NCBI GenBank assembly: GCA_009760855.2
Contig: WPIO01000086.1
Span: 724,501-788,500, forward strand
From: Cristatella mucedo
Taxonomy: Eukaryota; Bryozoa; Phylactolaemata; Cristatellidae
DNA length: 64,000 nt
Direction: 5' to 3'
The notes beneath the pieces are model-generated. The model was not told the DNA's origin and ran no database searches. It was given only the letters and a program-made list of their open reading frames with translations. This document shows, in pieces, positions 25,242 to 35,600 of the stretch; within the stretch, counting starts at the first letter, position 1, and each line of letters starts with the position of its first letter. The translations under genes were made by a program, and so were the position numbers.

Positions 25242-25347
25242 GCACCCTAAGAGAACTTAATCTATATCAAGGCTCTTCGTATACGCCACGGGGCTTGAGC
25301 CCACGATCTGGCCATTAATGGCAAGGATCTTAACCCGGACAAACAAG
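25242..25347 (-). repeat. SINE family 2 (tRNA head + LINE-A-like tail)
   Basis: On the minus strand: GTTAAGATCCTTGCC and a GGGCTCAAGCCCC B-box-like element, then directly a diverged LINE A tail arm (TTAAGTTCTCTTAGGGTGC). Confidence 0.55.
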
Positions 25348-25349
25348 GA

Positions 25350-26625
25350 ACTTCATATAGAAAGTACGCTACCAAACCCATTAATGTGAATAGAAGCTCA
25401 AGCAAACATGCACGCGTACGCAAATATTAGAAACGTCGTGACTAATAGGAGCACGTGCACCTATTTTTGAGATTCCGTTATGTCAACGAAAGATCCAAGT
25501 GCCTTATCAGCAAGCCTGGAGGTTGCTGGCTCTTTCGCTTTGCTCTGCCTGTGTAGTCAGGACGCCATAAGTGTCAATTCTTTGCTAATCGGCCGACACT
25601 GTGCAGCCTTAGTTGCTACGGTGCCTAGCAAAGCCGTAGTGTAGGCCACAGAGACGTCGTCGAAAATGCGAAAGAAGGCAAAGGCTATGCACAAAAAAGA
25701 AGGGCACCGATTAGAAAGATGGCAGCACAATTAGAGCGCACTTAGCAACCGGCAGCTGCAACTGCAGACAGGCTAACCGTGTTATGCGTACTCTGTCGGT
25801 ACGCGATGTCATTACAAATACCACAAACAAAATTTCGCTAAAAAATCCATGCTCCGTAGGAACAACATAAACTGGTACCACCGTCTTTGAAGCGCATGTC
25901 ATTCTGCCGCTGCGTTAGATCTCTTGAATTCTATCATTTCAGTGCTTCAGCTGCTTTTGCTCCAACAGCAAGCTAAAACTCTATTGCTTTTCTTCAGGGC
26001 TTGTTTTAGATCGTTAGCGTCGGTATTCAACGTTACAATCGTGGTGTGCGTCTTCCATGCCCTGTAAGAACCAGGCCACAATCACAGCGCGTGCAACGGT
26101 GCTAGCCTCAGCCGACGTGCGACGAATACCGGCGACCCCTGATCTTCGTTGCACGGCTAGTTATTTTCAGGTTCTGCACTGAGGCACGCAAGTACGCCGA
26201 AGTAGCGAAAACATGGCGGCGACGAAGAACGCCCATACCTAAACGTATCAAGCCCGTATCCATAATGCAGACAATTCTATTTTCCCGTAGCGTACGGTTA
26301 CAGGCGCTCAACTGCGGCCATGGCTTAAAACCAATGGTCTGTGAGCTATAATGTCAATGAGCTATAATCCCAATGCCTCGAGTCTCGAATCCTGACTCTC
26401 CCCGTCTCTGGGCTCGGGCATCTTATATTGGCCTCGCAAATAAACTATGGCGTAATCGCAAAATCGTGAACAATAACTAACCACCATAATTCTGCTGGTT
26501 TAGCTGGCGCCACCATTACATCGTTGAAAATGTATTGCCACTGCGTCATTACAACTTGGCGGTAATAGAGCGACTGGTAGCGTCTATCTGGTTATATTCG
26601 TCGTATGTGCTTGGTCCTAAAACAA
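25350..26625. other. No recognised gene
   Basis: Several short open frames, none recognised and none with paired splice sites. Slightly GC-richer at 25500-25900 and 26040-26330. Confidence 0.3.
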
Positions 26626-26631
26626 ATAAAT

Positions 26632-26802
26632 ACTAGCTGATTTAATTGCCTCTTTTTTAGCGACAGAAGAGCCTTTGCTGCTATCATCACCGCTTGAAGT
26701 GGCAATATAAAGGAGCTCCCACCACATGATTCGAACCCACGACCTCGGGACCGAGGTCATGAAAAGCAACCACCTTACCTAGTGTGCCATCACGGCTCAC
26801 TA
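26632..26802 (-). repeat. SINE family 1 (tRNA-derived), best-preserved copy
   Basis: Minus-strand order: GTGAGCCGTGATGGCACACT (A-box-like), CATGACCTCGGTCCCGAGGT (self-complementary), GTGGGTTCGAATCATG (clear B-box), body CCACTTCAAGCGGTGATGAT, AAAGGCTCTTCTGTCGCTAA and an A/T-rich end. The pol III box spacing is about 40-45 bp, as in tRNA-derived SINEs. Confidence 0.85.
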
Positions 26803-26804
26803 AA

Positions 26805-28050
26805 AAGACCATAGTTACCCCAGAAGGATCTTACCCGTCTGCTGCTTTTAATATTGAACGCAACTGTTTGAAAATGCAGAGCAACCGGAGTAATTCAGAG
26901 GTGAGACAACTGAAAGTCAAAAAAAATATTTAGTCTCAAGAGGCTAAAGATCCCGGAAATCTTTGGTAACCGGTATTAGTGAATAACTTTGTCAACCCGG
27001 TTGCTGTTTTGCTAGTGGTGGAGCCGGCCCTACATAACCAAGCTCGCATTAGGAAGGAAACCAACTTTAAGTAGTCGTACTTAATAGATTTTCATCTATC
27101 GCTCTTAATAGCCGCGGACAATGCGGACGGAGATGGAAAAAATAATAACCGGAAGCGAGGGAAAGAGAGCACAATGACTTTTTGCTCTGGTACGTGATTA
27201 AAGCTGTGTTAACGCCGGCATGGCATGTGGAGAGCTCTGCAAGCATGCACACACATGTAAAGCTCTCCTCAAACAAGCGTGAGTTATGTTCTGTCAGTTG
27301 GTTCTTCTAAAATTTAAAAGATTAACCTTGCAAGAAAAGCGGCACCGAAGCAAGTTACGCACCATTCAGGGTGACTGAATTACATCTCGATGGCTGGAAC
27401 TCGGTCACAGCAGGAGTTAGGCAGCTTAGATGATAAACTGAATTCGATTATGTGCTACTCTAGCATGCAGCTTTAGGCCTTAGCCACAGATTACGCCTTC
27501 GGCAGCTGCATTCGTCGTTAAAATTCCGTCCTCCCTACAAATCTTGAAACATTTAGGCTTTAAGGAAAAGCGTCAAGCTATTACATATTTATGGAAGCTG
27601 GACAATCAAAAAAAACTAACCAATGCATTATATTGGTCTCTGTGTCTTTTTAGTTATGAAAATGCATGCTATTAAATAATTCCTCAAATAACCTGTTAAG
27701 GCATACATTAAGGTGCTAGAACGGTATATAGCCAAATTTTAGCAAGTTATACTGGCGCAGCATCTTCTCTTAGCTTGCATGGTCGGTAAAGTAGCTTCAT
27801 AATATTCCTAAGATATTAATCTTTAAAAAAAAACGTATAAGCAGTTGCAATAACGTATAAGCAGTTGTAATACCCTTAACTACCGATTTTAGTATATTAT
27901 ACTTGTCATGCAATCCTTGATGAGGAATATAGCCACTTGATTGCATTCAAAATAATCTGTGTCACAAAATCAAGATCTTAATTTCTTTAAGGGAGTTATT
28001 AACTAAGGGAAAAGATGACGACACTATACGACCTCTATGTTGGTTTAGAG
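26805..28050. other. No recognised gene
   Basis: AT-rich. There is a 17 bp local repeat (AACGTATAAGCAGTTG) at 27831-27868. No exon candidates. Confidence 0.3.
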
Positions 28051-28059
28051 TCATGAAAG

Positions 28060-28165
28060 AAGGACTTGGTGATCGATAGTATCCAAGGCTGTCGAAGTAT
28101 TGAGAAAAGCAAGCAAAAATATTCCGCCTAAGTTTGCAATCCTATGTAGGTCGTTGTGCACATTT
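28060..28165 (-). mobile_element. LINE A/L2 RT palm scrap
   Basis: The minus frame reads T-A-L-D-T-I-D-H-Q-V-L-L-S, the RT motif A segment ([14 protein letters not shown]) with damage. The DNA matches the region around 55690-55790 in the best copy. Confidence 0.6.
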
Positions 28166-28654
28166 TTTATATAGTCAATCCGACATACTGTTGCAAAGTA
28201 TTCAAGTATATAAAACCAAATGGTACTTTTAATATCAGAATTTACAGTTTTTGCTCGTATTATTTTCAATAAAATTTGACAAGTAAATACTGAGTCACAG
28301 GCAGCTTGGGCAGAGCGATGAAGCCTTTGCAGAAAATTCAACTGATGAAGAGTCAAAATCGAAGGCATTGGCTAGCTGGAAGCTGCAATGCATGATTAAT
28401 GAGAAGGTTCTTAGTGCCGCCTAGTTCTCTTTGCTAGTTCTGCTAAAGTAAAATCGCTCATTTGCCCGACTTAATATAGATTGCGTAAAAACAACATTTT
28501 CAAAACGGCAGGTATACAATAACATCTGCAACGATTAAATAATTACGCTGCAATAAAACGGCCTGTAAGTAAATTTAACAGCAATAACAAATCTTATACG
28601 AAGGTAGATCAAGTGTATGCTTGATCTGGATAGCAGTAGCGATAATATTAACAA

Positions 28655-28826
28655 TGATAATGCACTTGATAAAGCACCCTCGTAGAACTCAATCTCTCTT
28701 TCTAGGCGCTTTACATTTGCTGCAAAGGGAAACGCGATTGAATCGTGAGTAAAACCATGCCCGATAAACAGCATGACTAACATGGTAGAGGTGACATACA
28801 CAGGGTCAGCATGCAAATGTGGTTCA
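28655..28826 (-). mobile_element. LINE A 3' UTR and tail
   Basis: ATAATGCACTTGATAAAGC, the inverted tail hairpin, TTACATTTGCTGCAAAGGG and CACAGGGTCAGCATGCAAAT, ending abruptly at about 28826. Confidence 0.8.
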
Positions 28827-28829
28827 AAT

Positions 28830-29300
28830 GGTCTTGAGATCTTCAAATATTTTTATGAAATCTTGTGATGTAATCCTGCCAGAATGGAGCAACAGTACCG
28901 CTGAAATTTTGATTTGGTGCTTAAATGCTTTAGTAGACATTTAGAAACGGGCAAGCAGGCTTAAGCCCCTTAGAGCAATCAGAAATTGAGTTTCCCCTAC
29001 TGTTTTTATATCTTGGTTACCTCTCGGTCTAAGCCCATGTCCCCTTTGCTTAGAACTGGCTACTTTATGGTTCTTTCGGAAATTTTTTCCAGCCAAAAGT
29101 ACCAATATGACTCGCTGAAATTTGAATAACAATGTACAAAGGTTTTCTAAACCATCATTAAGCTTAAGCATTATCAACTTAAACTAGAGCATAATACCCT
29201 GCCGAGTCTCCCAACTCTATGGATTGAAATTTTTTTACTGGCGGGTAAACTCATTTGTTATTACGCAGTTCAGAAACTTATCCTTTCCTCATTAACAAAA
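28830..29300. other. No recognised gene
   Basis: Nothing supported. Confidence 0.3.
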
Positions 29301-29309
29301 ATAACAATA

Positions 29310-29475
29310 ATAAAACATTTGATATAGCGCCCACAGATAACTCAATCTCTTTCAAGGCACTTTAAATTTGCTGCAAAGAAATCATGATTGAATGATAAGT
29401 AGTAGCATGCTCATTGAAGACAAATATACCATAGTTAGAGGCGATGTGCACAGGATCAGCATGCAAATTAGCCGA
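29310..29475 (-). mobile_element. LINE A 3' UTR and tail, diverged
   Basis: AAAACATTTGATATAGCGCC and the inverted tail, then GTGCACAGGATCAGCATGC. It stops just before a 16 bp palindrome (29481-29496). Confidence 0.7.
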
Positions 29476-29480
29476 ATGGC

Positions 29481-29496
29481 GGTAACCCGGGTTACC
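29481..29496. repeat. 16 bp perfect palindrome GGTAACCCGGGTTACC
   Basis: The same palindrome with a similar left flank (TTAGCC-AATGG) recurs at 32250-32265, so it belongs to a repeated unit. Function unknown. Confidence 0.75.
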
Positions 29497-29734
29497 GAAT
29501 TTCCGAAAGTATAACGGCAATTGATATTTGTTTTGTGGATGGCTGCTTAAAAAAATATAGCATTTCGAAGTCCAAAATGTCATTGACCTGATTCAGGAGC
29601 AGCACCACTAGAATCATGTCGAAGCAATGTCTGCACGAGCCCAATGAAAGGATGCACACTATGATTGGCTATAATGATGACATAAAAGATGTTAGCAGTG
29701 ATGTTCTTTTAACAAGGCCAGATTAAAGAGATGA

Positions 29735-30580
29735 TCTTACCCTATTGATGCTCTCAGATAAGACAAGATTATCTTCAGCTTACTAAAGGAACGTTCATAG
29801 CTGGCAACTGGTACAGCTATGGAGAGAAGAACTTGGGAGGGAACTTTCAAATTAGGTAGCATATCTTCCCCAAAAATGACAATGAAAGACATGAATTTCA
29901 GTGGTGTCTTTAGTGCCGAGTTGTGATATGTGGGAAAAAGCATTTTTCAGTCACATATTTCATTGTATAGCTCTGCTTTATCAATGTGTGAGCTATTAAA
30001 GCCTCCAGGATCTATACATTGCTGGCTGATTTAGGTCTGATCAGATGTTTCAAAAGCTTCTCAACTTCCCACAAAATGCCTAATTTGGCATTGAGGTCTG
30101 CGAGCCAGGTAAACCTCTTTGGAATTTCTTGTCGGAGATGGTCAATGCTGGCTTTCATAATTCTTGAAATCTCTTTCTCTGCCTTGACACCAACATCTTG
30201 AGAGAGTTCTCCAGGCATTTTGGGTACTTCAGCGAATTCTTCATTCAACTGCAATAACCCAAAAATCACATCTTCTGGCATCTATTAATTATTTCTGGCT
30301 AAGGTTTTCTCGAAGTCTTGATAACTCAATCTCAAGAGAGTGGAGGTCACAAGAGGCGTCTTTGAAGTTCATCTTAGGATCATGCTGTTTTTTCTGAACT
30401 CTGTCAATCATGCGAATCTGTACCAAAATGAAAACAGAGCCAAAGTTTAAAATATATTGTAGGAGACTGCCAGCTTCACTTCTTGTTTCAAGTGTTTCAC
30501 CCGTGCCATCAAATTGTTGTTCCAAAAGACCTGCAATGCTGTTAGGTCCATCATTGATAGAATTCACAGCCTCCAATCAT
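29735..30580 (-). pseudogene. hAT-family transposase C-terminal remnant (frameshifted)
   Basis: Three minus-strand frames in order (30576-30289, 30281-30012, 29943-29737). The last contains S-I-A-V-P-V-A-S-Y-E-R-S-F-S-K-L-K, the hAT C-terminal dimerisation signature (V-x-x-A-S-x-E-R-S-F-S-x-L-K), followed by YLRAS. The upstream pieces (GLLEQQFDGTGETLETRSEA, IKVTWLADLN-like wording) resemble the middle of ZMYM/DUF4371-type hAT proteins. Separate frames and the missing N-terminus indicate a dead copy. No TIRs found. Confidence 0.7.
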
Positions 30581-30603
30581 GCACTCCAACTTATTGCAGA
30601 TTA

Positions 30604-30776
30604 AAAATGCTAGTTGATTTAATAACCTCCTTTGCATAGCGCCAGAAGAGCCTTTACGGCTTTCACCAACGCTTGCCGTAGCAATAATGATCGCCCACTG
30701 GAGGATTCGAACCCACGACTTCGGGACCGAGGTTGTGAGCAGAAACAGCCGTACATAGTGTCACATCGCAGCTCAG
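30604..30776 (-). repeat. SINE family 1 (tRNA-derived), copy
   Basis: Same layout as 26632-26802: an inverted B-box GATTCGAACCCACGACTTCG, GGGACCGAGGT, and the A-box end near 30755-30776. It abuts the 5' end of the hAT remnant. Confidence 0.8.
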
Positions 30777-31001
30777 TGATGGCTTACACTGTCTTCAGTT
30801 CTTCCCACCTCGGAGTTATTCTTGAAGGGAATAAGTAGATGCTCTCTGTTGTTCAAAATAATTGATGTCGACGGAAATATCAGCATGAACTCCTGCCAGG
30901 TTCAAGCTGTGGTTATTACAGTTCACAAAAATTGCCTTCTCGTTTGTGGACAGAATTATTTTTCAGGTATGTGACAACAACATAAAATAAAATATAATTC
31001 A

Positions 31002-31136
31002 TTTGTATATCGCCCCAAGAAAGCTTAATATCTATTCAGGCGCTCCACATATGCCACGGGTCTCGAGCCCACGAAACCAGCCTGACCTTGGTCGGGGTGA
31101 GTACCTTAACAGCTGGGCCAAACAAGCTCGTCACAA
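31002..31136 (-). repeat. SINE family 2 (tRNA head + LINE-A-like tail)
   Basis: Minus strand: TTGGCCCAGCTGTTAAGGTA (A-box-like), CCGACCAAGGTCAGG, GTGGGCTCGAGACCCG (B-box-like), then GGAGCGCCTGAATAGATATT, AAGCTTTCTTGGGGCGATAT and ACAAATGAATT, which is a diverged LINE A tail. Confidence 0.65.
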
Positions 31137-31139
31137 GGT

Positions 31140-31900
31140 GCCAGACATGACTCCTACTTTGTCGTAGCACAGCCAGTTAAGTAAGCCTAGCTTGTCTGGT
31201 CTAACAGTGCGTCGGTGCTCAGATGTGGCACGCTGGCTCGCCATTGACATAGCCTAGTAGACCAGGCTCTTCCTTGAAACGACTTAGACCACCTGTGGCA
31301 GGCAGGGTGGGGCGAGCAGACCGGTAGCGCCTAAGTTAGAATGCGGACGGAGTGGCTAACGGTCTTGCGGCTTGTTGTGCTGCGAGCGCCAGCCAGCAGC
31401 CGAATACAAGGTAGTTAAAGGCCCCTCGGTGTTTCTCCGTCTCGTGCGTGCCGCGAGAAAGTCAAGCTACAGTGTGGGTTAAGTCTGTCTAAGTGTCTAA
31501 CTAGCTCAGCCAAAAATAGTCAAATCTGTTGAAACGAGGCCTTGCTTAAAATCAAGAATGATATTCTCACTTGAAAAAAAGTTTAAAAATATGTACAATA
31601 TATTCGTATTTCGGCGCCGTCTTGGCTTTTGAGCCGGTGGACATCTGTCCCCCCCCCTCCGCCTGCCCACCCCACCCTACGCCTCCGTTTGTGTGCGCCT
31701 GCTGCTATCGTAGTTCTTGCGAACACCTCACCTGCCGTTAACGGTTGAGCTATTGACACGGCACAGCATCCGGCCACTAATGTACGTTATATTTCCCGAC
31801 GTAGCTGCTGTGATTCATCGAGCTCTCATTTATGTAGGCCTTGTGAGAATAAAAGATTGAGTCTCCTCATAACGCTCACGTCCGTACCTGCGCCGCCGTG
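31140..31900. other. No recognised gene; CpG-richer with a polyadenylation-like signal
   Basis: GC-rich stretch (31180-31480) and a C/G run at 31650-31670. AATAAAAGATTGAGTCTCC at 31847-31865, followed by CGTCCGTACCTGCGCCGCCG, could be an LTR R/U5 region. No matching partner LTR was found. Confidence 0.3.
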
Positions 31901-31904
31901 AGAC

Positions 31905-32175
31905 TACTCTCCAACTGCCGACTATGGCACATCTTTTTCAGCGGTCCCGAGCTGCTACTTCTATGCTACTCACTACCTCAACTGCTCTCCTGACTGTGCT
32001 ATGCTTCCCACTTTCTCTTTGTTGCATGAGACAAAGTCTGTTGGCTACCGAATGCGTACCGAAAGCCGCTTAGGCTGTGAGTGTGCTATACAAAACTCTC
32101 CTGCGTAACACACACGTGGTCTTTATGACTTTATGGAGTTGACTTTGGGGAGTTACAGACGGAGATACATTACAT
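31905..32175 (+). mobile_element. LINE B 3' end
   Basis: Matches the last 270 bp of the 7332-8005 copy (GACTACTCTCCAACTGCCGAC through GGAGATACATTACATTAC). Confidence 0.8.
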
Positions 32176-32249
32176 TACTCCAAAAGAACCGCAGCCACCG
32201 GAGCCGTAGTAACGCAATAGCTGCCACTTGCAATAGTTTAGCCAATGGT

Positions 32250-32265
32250 GGTAACCCGGGTTACC
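32250..32265. repeat. 16 bp palindrome, second copy
   Basis: GGTAACCCGGGTTACC, followed after 5 bp by another half copy (GTAACCCGGGTG). Left flank TTAGCCAATGGT. Confidence 0.75.
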
Positions 32266-32577
32266 AAAGTAACCCGGGTGTGCACGGACTGTGATAGCTA
32301 CCTGCTCGTCGAGTTCTATTCGTCAGCCGAAAGAGAGCGATTTCAAAAACAATGATTTTTATTTCGCAAACGCTTAGCGGCTGACCAGATCCAGGGCAGG
32401 ATCCAAGGTTCGATCGCTAAAATTGAACCTGTTTTTTCGAAAAATAACTCAAGATTGATGGCTGATTTGGGACAACCTCTTGTGCCTTCTTCGGGCGCCT
32501 CACAGAGCTGCAAGCCCGGAGCAGCCTTCTACGCTGATGCTCTTTTTTTCTGCCACGAGTCTGCTCCATATCGGATA

Positions 32578-32660
32578 ATAATAATAATGCACTTGATAAA
32601 GCGCCCTCAGAGAACTCAATCTCTTTCTAGGCACTTTACATTTGCCGCAAAGGGATGCCG
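32578..32660 (-). mobile_element. LINE A 3' tail only
   Basis: (AAT)n, GCACTTGATAAAGCGCCCTC and the inverted arm to TTACATTTGCCGCAAAGGGA, then unrelated sequence. Confidence 0.8.
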
Positions 32661-33440
32661 CCGCCAACGGTATGCCAATATTGTCTGGATCTTCGTCCTC
32701 ACCGTCAGCGATACTATCCAGGCGCGAACTGGCCCAGCGATTTTGGACCTCCTACATGAACTTTTCAGACCAGCGGTTGGCAATGAAGTTTTCGGAAAAT
32801 CTTTCCAAGAACTTGCGCATAAGTTATATTTCTATGGATATCTTATGTTACCATTGTTCTTTGTGCCAATTTTCATGTCATTCGTTCCATTAGTCTTTGT
32901 AATTTCAATAAATGTGCTTTTGGGAGGGTAAATCCCATTTGGTGGGGCACATAACTCCCACGATCATTTGGACATACTTAATAATTTTATTGATTATGTT
33001 CCAGTCATCTGACAATCATCAAAAAAGTGATTGCTTCTATAACTAAGTTATCTTTAACATGCAAATTCAAAAACTTGAAAAAACCTAAATTTGTTGACCG
33101 CTTTTGAGGACATACCCCTAAGGGGGTATGTCTTTAAAGGTATGTGCTTAGGGGGTATGTGCTTAGAGCAAGGAAGAAAGGCAATATTGACTTTTAAGCT
33201 GTAATTGACCAGTTTGCAACGTCTAAGCTTTGACAAATTCCCCGTTGTCAAAGTCGTGATAGTTACCTACTACCTTTACTACAGCTAGTAAAATTTTCTC
33301 GACAGACGTGCGTGCTACCGTGTGTTTTTGCATTGCCTCCACAATAGAGCCACTTTCAACAATTTTTGACAAATGGAGGGGGGCCGTTTGCAGCTTTGTC
33401 ACCGGGTGCCGAAAGGTCTGACTACGCTTCTGCACACAAA
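32661..33440. other. Unassigned; possible decayed coding sequence
   Basis: A plus-strand frame (32642-32893) reads S-G-S-S-S-S-P-S-A-I-L-S and R-F-W-T-S-Y-M-N-F-S-D-Q-R-L-A, which looks protein-like but matches nothing I can name. A 30 bp repeat of GGGGGTATGT words with AAGGTATGTGCTTA lies at 33110-33165. Confidence 0.2.
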
Positions 33441-34215
33441 CCAGCATGAACAGTGTCAGCGGGCATAAGCACGTAAAGGATGAATCTCATGGACCTACGA
33501 AGCGCTGTGATAAATAGATGCGCTTAAAGTTTTTTTTTAAATGAGGTCAAGTCAGGCGGATGTTGCGACGAAAGTCTGATATGAGTTCCAGGCTTTGGGG
33601 GCGTAGAAATAAAGGCACAGTCTCCAAGAGATTTGAGATTCACCGGACGTATAAGTGAACGATTGAATTCCGAAAAGACGGCGGTACGACTGTGGAGGAG
33701 GAAATCTGATAGGTAAGCTAGAGCCAAAAAAATGAAATTTCTTAAAATTTAGTGACATTATCTTGAAGTAAATACGTTGCTTGACTGAGAGCCAGTAACA
33801 GTCAGCTAGACGTAATGAGAAGCGGCAACTGCGACGCTTACGATACACAAGCCTAGCTGCACAGCTGTGCACCAGCTGTAAGTGCCTGATTGCACAGGCC
33901 GGTTGACCAGCAAGCAGTGAGTTGCAGAAGTCAAGACGGAATGTCACAAATGTATGGACCAATTTATGTATGGTAACCCTGTCAAAAAAAGCAAAAGTTT
34001 TAGCAATGTTATGTAGCTGAAAGTAGGCAAACTTGACTGTGGAGTTGCTGATGCGGTTATCTAACGAAAGGTCACTTTGCAACAGGACACCCAGATTTGG
34101 TGCAGATTCTACAGGGGATATGTTTGCAGAGCCATTTTTGAGTGTTGGATTTTCCAATTTCTGAATCGCACTTAGTTTGCCCATTACTAGGAGTTTTGCT
34201 TTATGATCGTTCACT
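33440..34215 (-). mobile_element. LINE A-like, older diverged copy
   Basis: The minus frame 34214-33552 keeps ARNLGV-like, [14 protein letters not shown] and AARLVYRKRRS, with frameshifts near the end. The UTR is partial (ATGAACAGTGTCAGCGGGC) and the tail hairpin is absent. Confidence 0.75.
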
Positions 34216-35050
34216 GCGATGTTTGGAACAGACTGCCTCTTTCATCGTGTGGCCTTTGATAGCCAAATTAAAGCTGCGAAATGAGCCGGTGATGGATGCA
34301 TTATTACAGAGCTGCGATAATGCAGCACACTGGTGGATTCTTAAGCAAGATTTAGACGGCGAGTCTTGTGTAGCACCTTGCTGGTCTTGGCTTAATTTTA
34401 GCGCGGACAAGAGCTGTTCGGCGGCAGGCAAGAACTCCTTTGTCCTGGAGCGGAGAGCCAGAGAGGAGCGCCATTGCGGTAAGAGAGCAAGAGCTTAAGA
34501 GCATGCCAGGAAGCTCTGAGACCAGCGGTGGCAATTCGGCCTTTCGAATTGGTCTAATATCCACGGGAGCAGTTGATAAATAATAGCTGGCCTGCCAACC
34601 TCGGCCATAACTCTGTCCAAAAAGAATCGTCTGGAACCCATTCGCCATTCAAGCTGGACAGAGGGGACATTCCAGTGGCCTAGTGCCGGTATTAATTCCT
34701 TACCGTAATGGGCCCTGGTGTCGGGCCCAATACCACTTAGCTCTTGCCCCATTTTCTCAGCTAAGTATTTAAGAGTCGAGTGAAGCTCGCTCTGGGTCTT
34801 TAGTATCTTCGTGTCTTTGGTTCGGCTCTGCGCTTCGACGCCGTCGGGCACTCGTTTCTCTGAAAGCGAGGGAGGAGGGCGTTCTGTCTGCCAACGATGG
34901 ACGTAACAGGACAAGACAGCGCTAGCAGGATTCGGTGGACTCCACCGAATACGGTCGTATCGCGCCCGAACTGGCATTTTGTGATTCTTTTGTGTGTGTG
35001 TGTGCGCGCTAGCATGCGGTCTCGGTATAGGGATTTGCCGGTGCGAGCTA
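34216..35050. other. No recognised gene; long unassigned minus frame
   Basis: A 160-codon minus-strand frame (34977-34495) contains a K-x-L-A-E-K-M-G-Q-E-L segment. I do not recognise it. Given the LTR-like sequence just downstream, this may be LTR-element DNA. Confidence 0.25.
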
Positions 35051-35055
35051 GGCGT

Positions 35056-35459
35056 AGTTGGCGTGTGTGGAGTATTCCTGCCGCACCGGTGGAAACCGAG
35101 TTCTAGTTCTTCGGTCAGGGTTTAGACTCTGGTTCGGGCTCTGTCTATTTGGGTCGTTTCCCATTATACACGTAAGCAGCCCCAGTGTGGAGAAGTATTT
35201 CCTCCGCAAGAGTGCTTGAGGTGGCGTGTGTGGAGTATTCCTATCGCACTGGTGGAAACCGAGTTCTAGTTCTCCGGGTAGGGTTTAGGCTCCGGTTCGC
35301 GCTTCAGTGTGGAGAAGTATTCCCTCCGCAAGAGTGTTTAAGTTGGCGTGTTTGGGGTATTCCCTCGGCACAGGTGGGAGCGGATTACTAGTTCTCCGGT
35401 TAGGGTTTAGGGTCCGGGTCGCGCTCAGTGTGGAGGAGTATCCCCTCCGCAAGAGTGTT
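35056..35459 (+). repeat. About 120 bp tandem repeats (three units, one with an insert)
   Basis: Units begin at about 35056, 35221 and 35342 with GTTGGCGTGTGTGGAGTATT-type starts. Each contains GGTGGAAACCGAGTTCTAGT, AGGGTTTAG and AGTGTGGAGAAGTATT followed by CCTCCGCAAGAGTG. The first unit is about 45 bp longer. They resemble enhancer-like repeats inside an LTR U3. Confidence 0.75.
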
Positions 35460-35600
35460 GGTGCAGTTGAGAACGTGCAAGGAGTGTGGAGATAAAGCTG
35501 AACTAGACGCGCGGCGACTTTGTGCGCTTGCGAATAAAGTTCAGTAAAATCCCCAATTTGTGTGTCTCGCTTCCAATTCACGCCGCGGACTCACGACCCC
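35460..35600 (+). other. LTR R-U5-like segment
   Basis: AATAAA at 35533-35538, then GTTCAGTAAAATCCCC and TGTGTGTCTCGCTTCC ending in CGCGGACTCACGACCCCC. This is the order expected at the 3' end of an LTR. No paired LTR or pol gene was found, so a solo LTR is the likeliest reading. Confidence 0.35.

Noticed and set aside
26632-26802. True tRNA gene from clear A- and B-boxes
   Set aside because: No cloverleaf acceptor stem; the sequence recurs with a shared non-tRNA body and A/T tail, so it is a SINE.
32455-32931. 158-codon plus-strand ORF with hydrophobic C-terminus
   Set aside because: It runs through a LINE A tail and (AAT)n tract (the IIIIM part), so the frame is composite.
34495-34977. 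160-codon minus-strand gene
   Set aside because: No recognised domain; no splice or start context; lies against LTR-like repeats.
35056-35459. CRISPR-like repeat array
   Set aside because: Units are 120 bp tandem repeats without unique spacers, in a eukaryotic genome.
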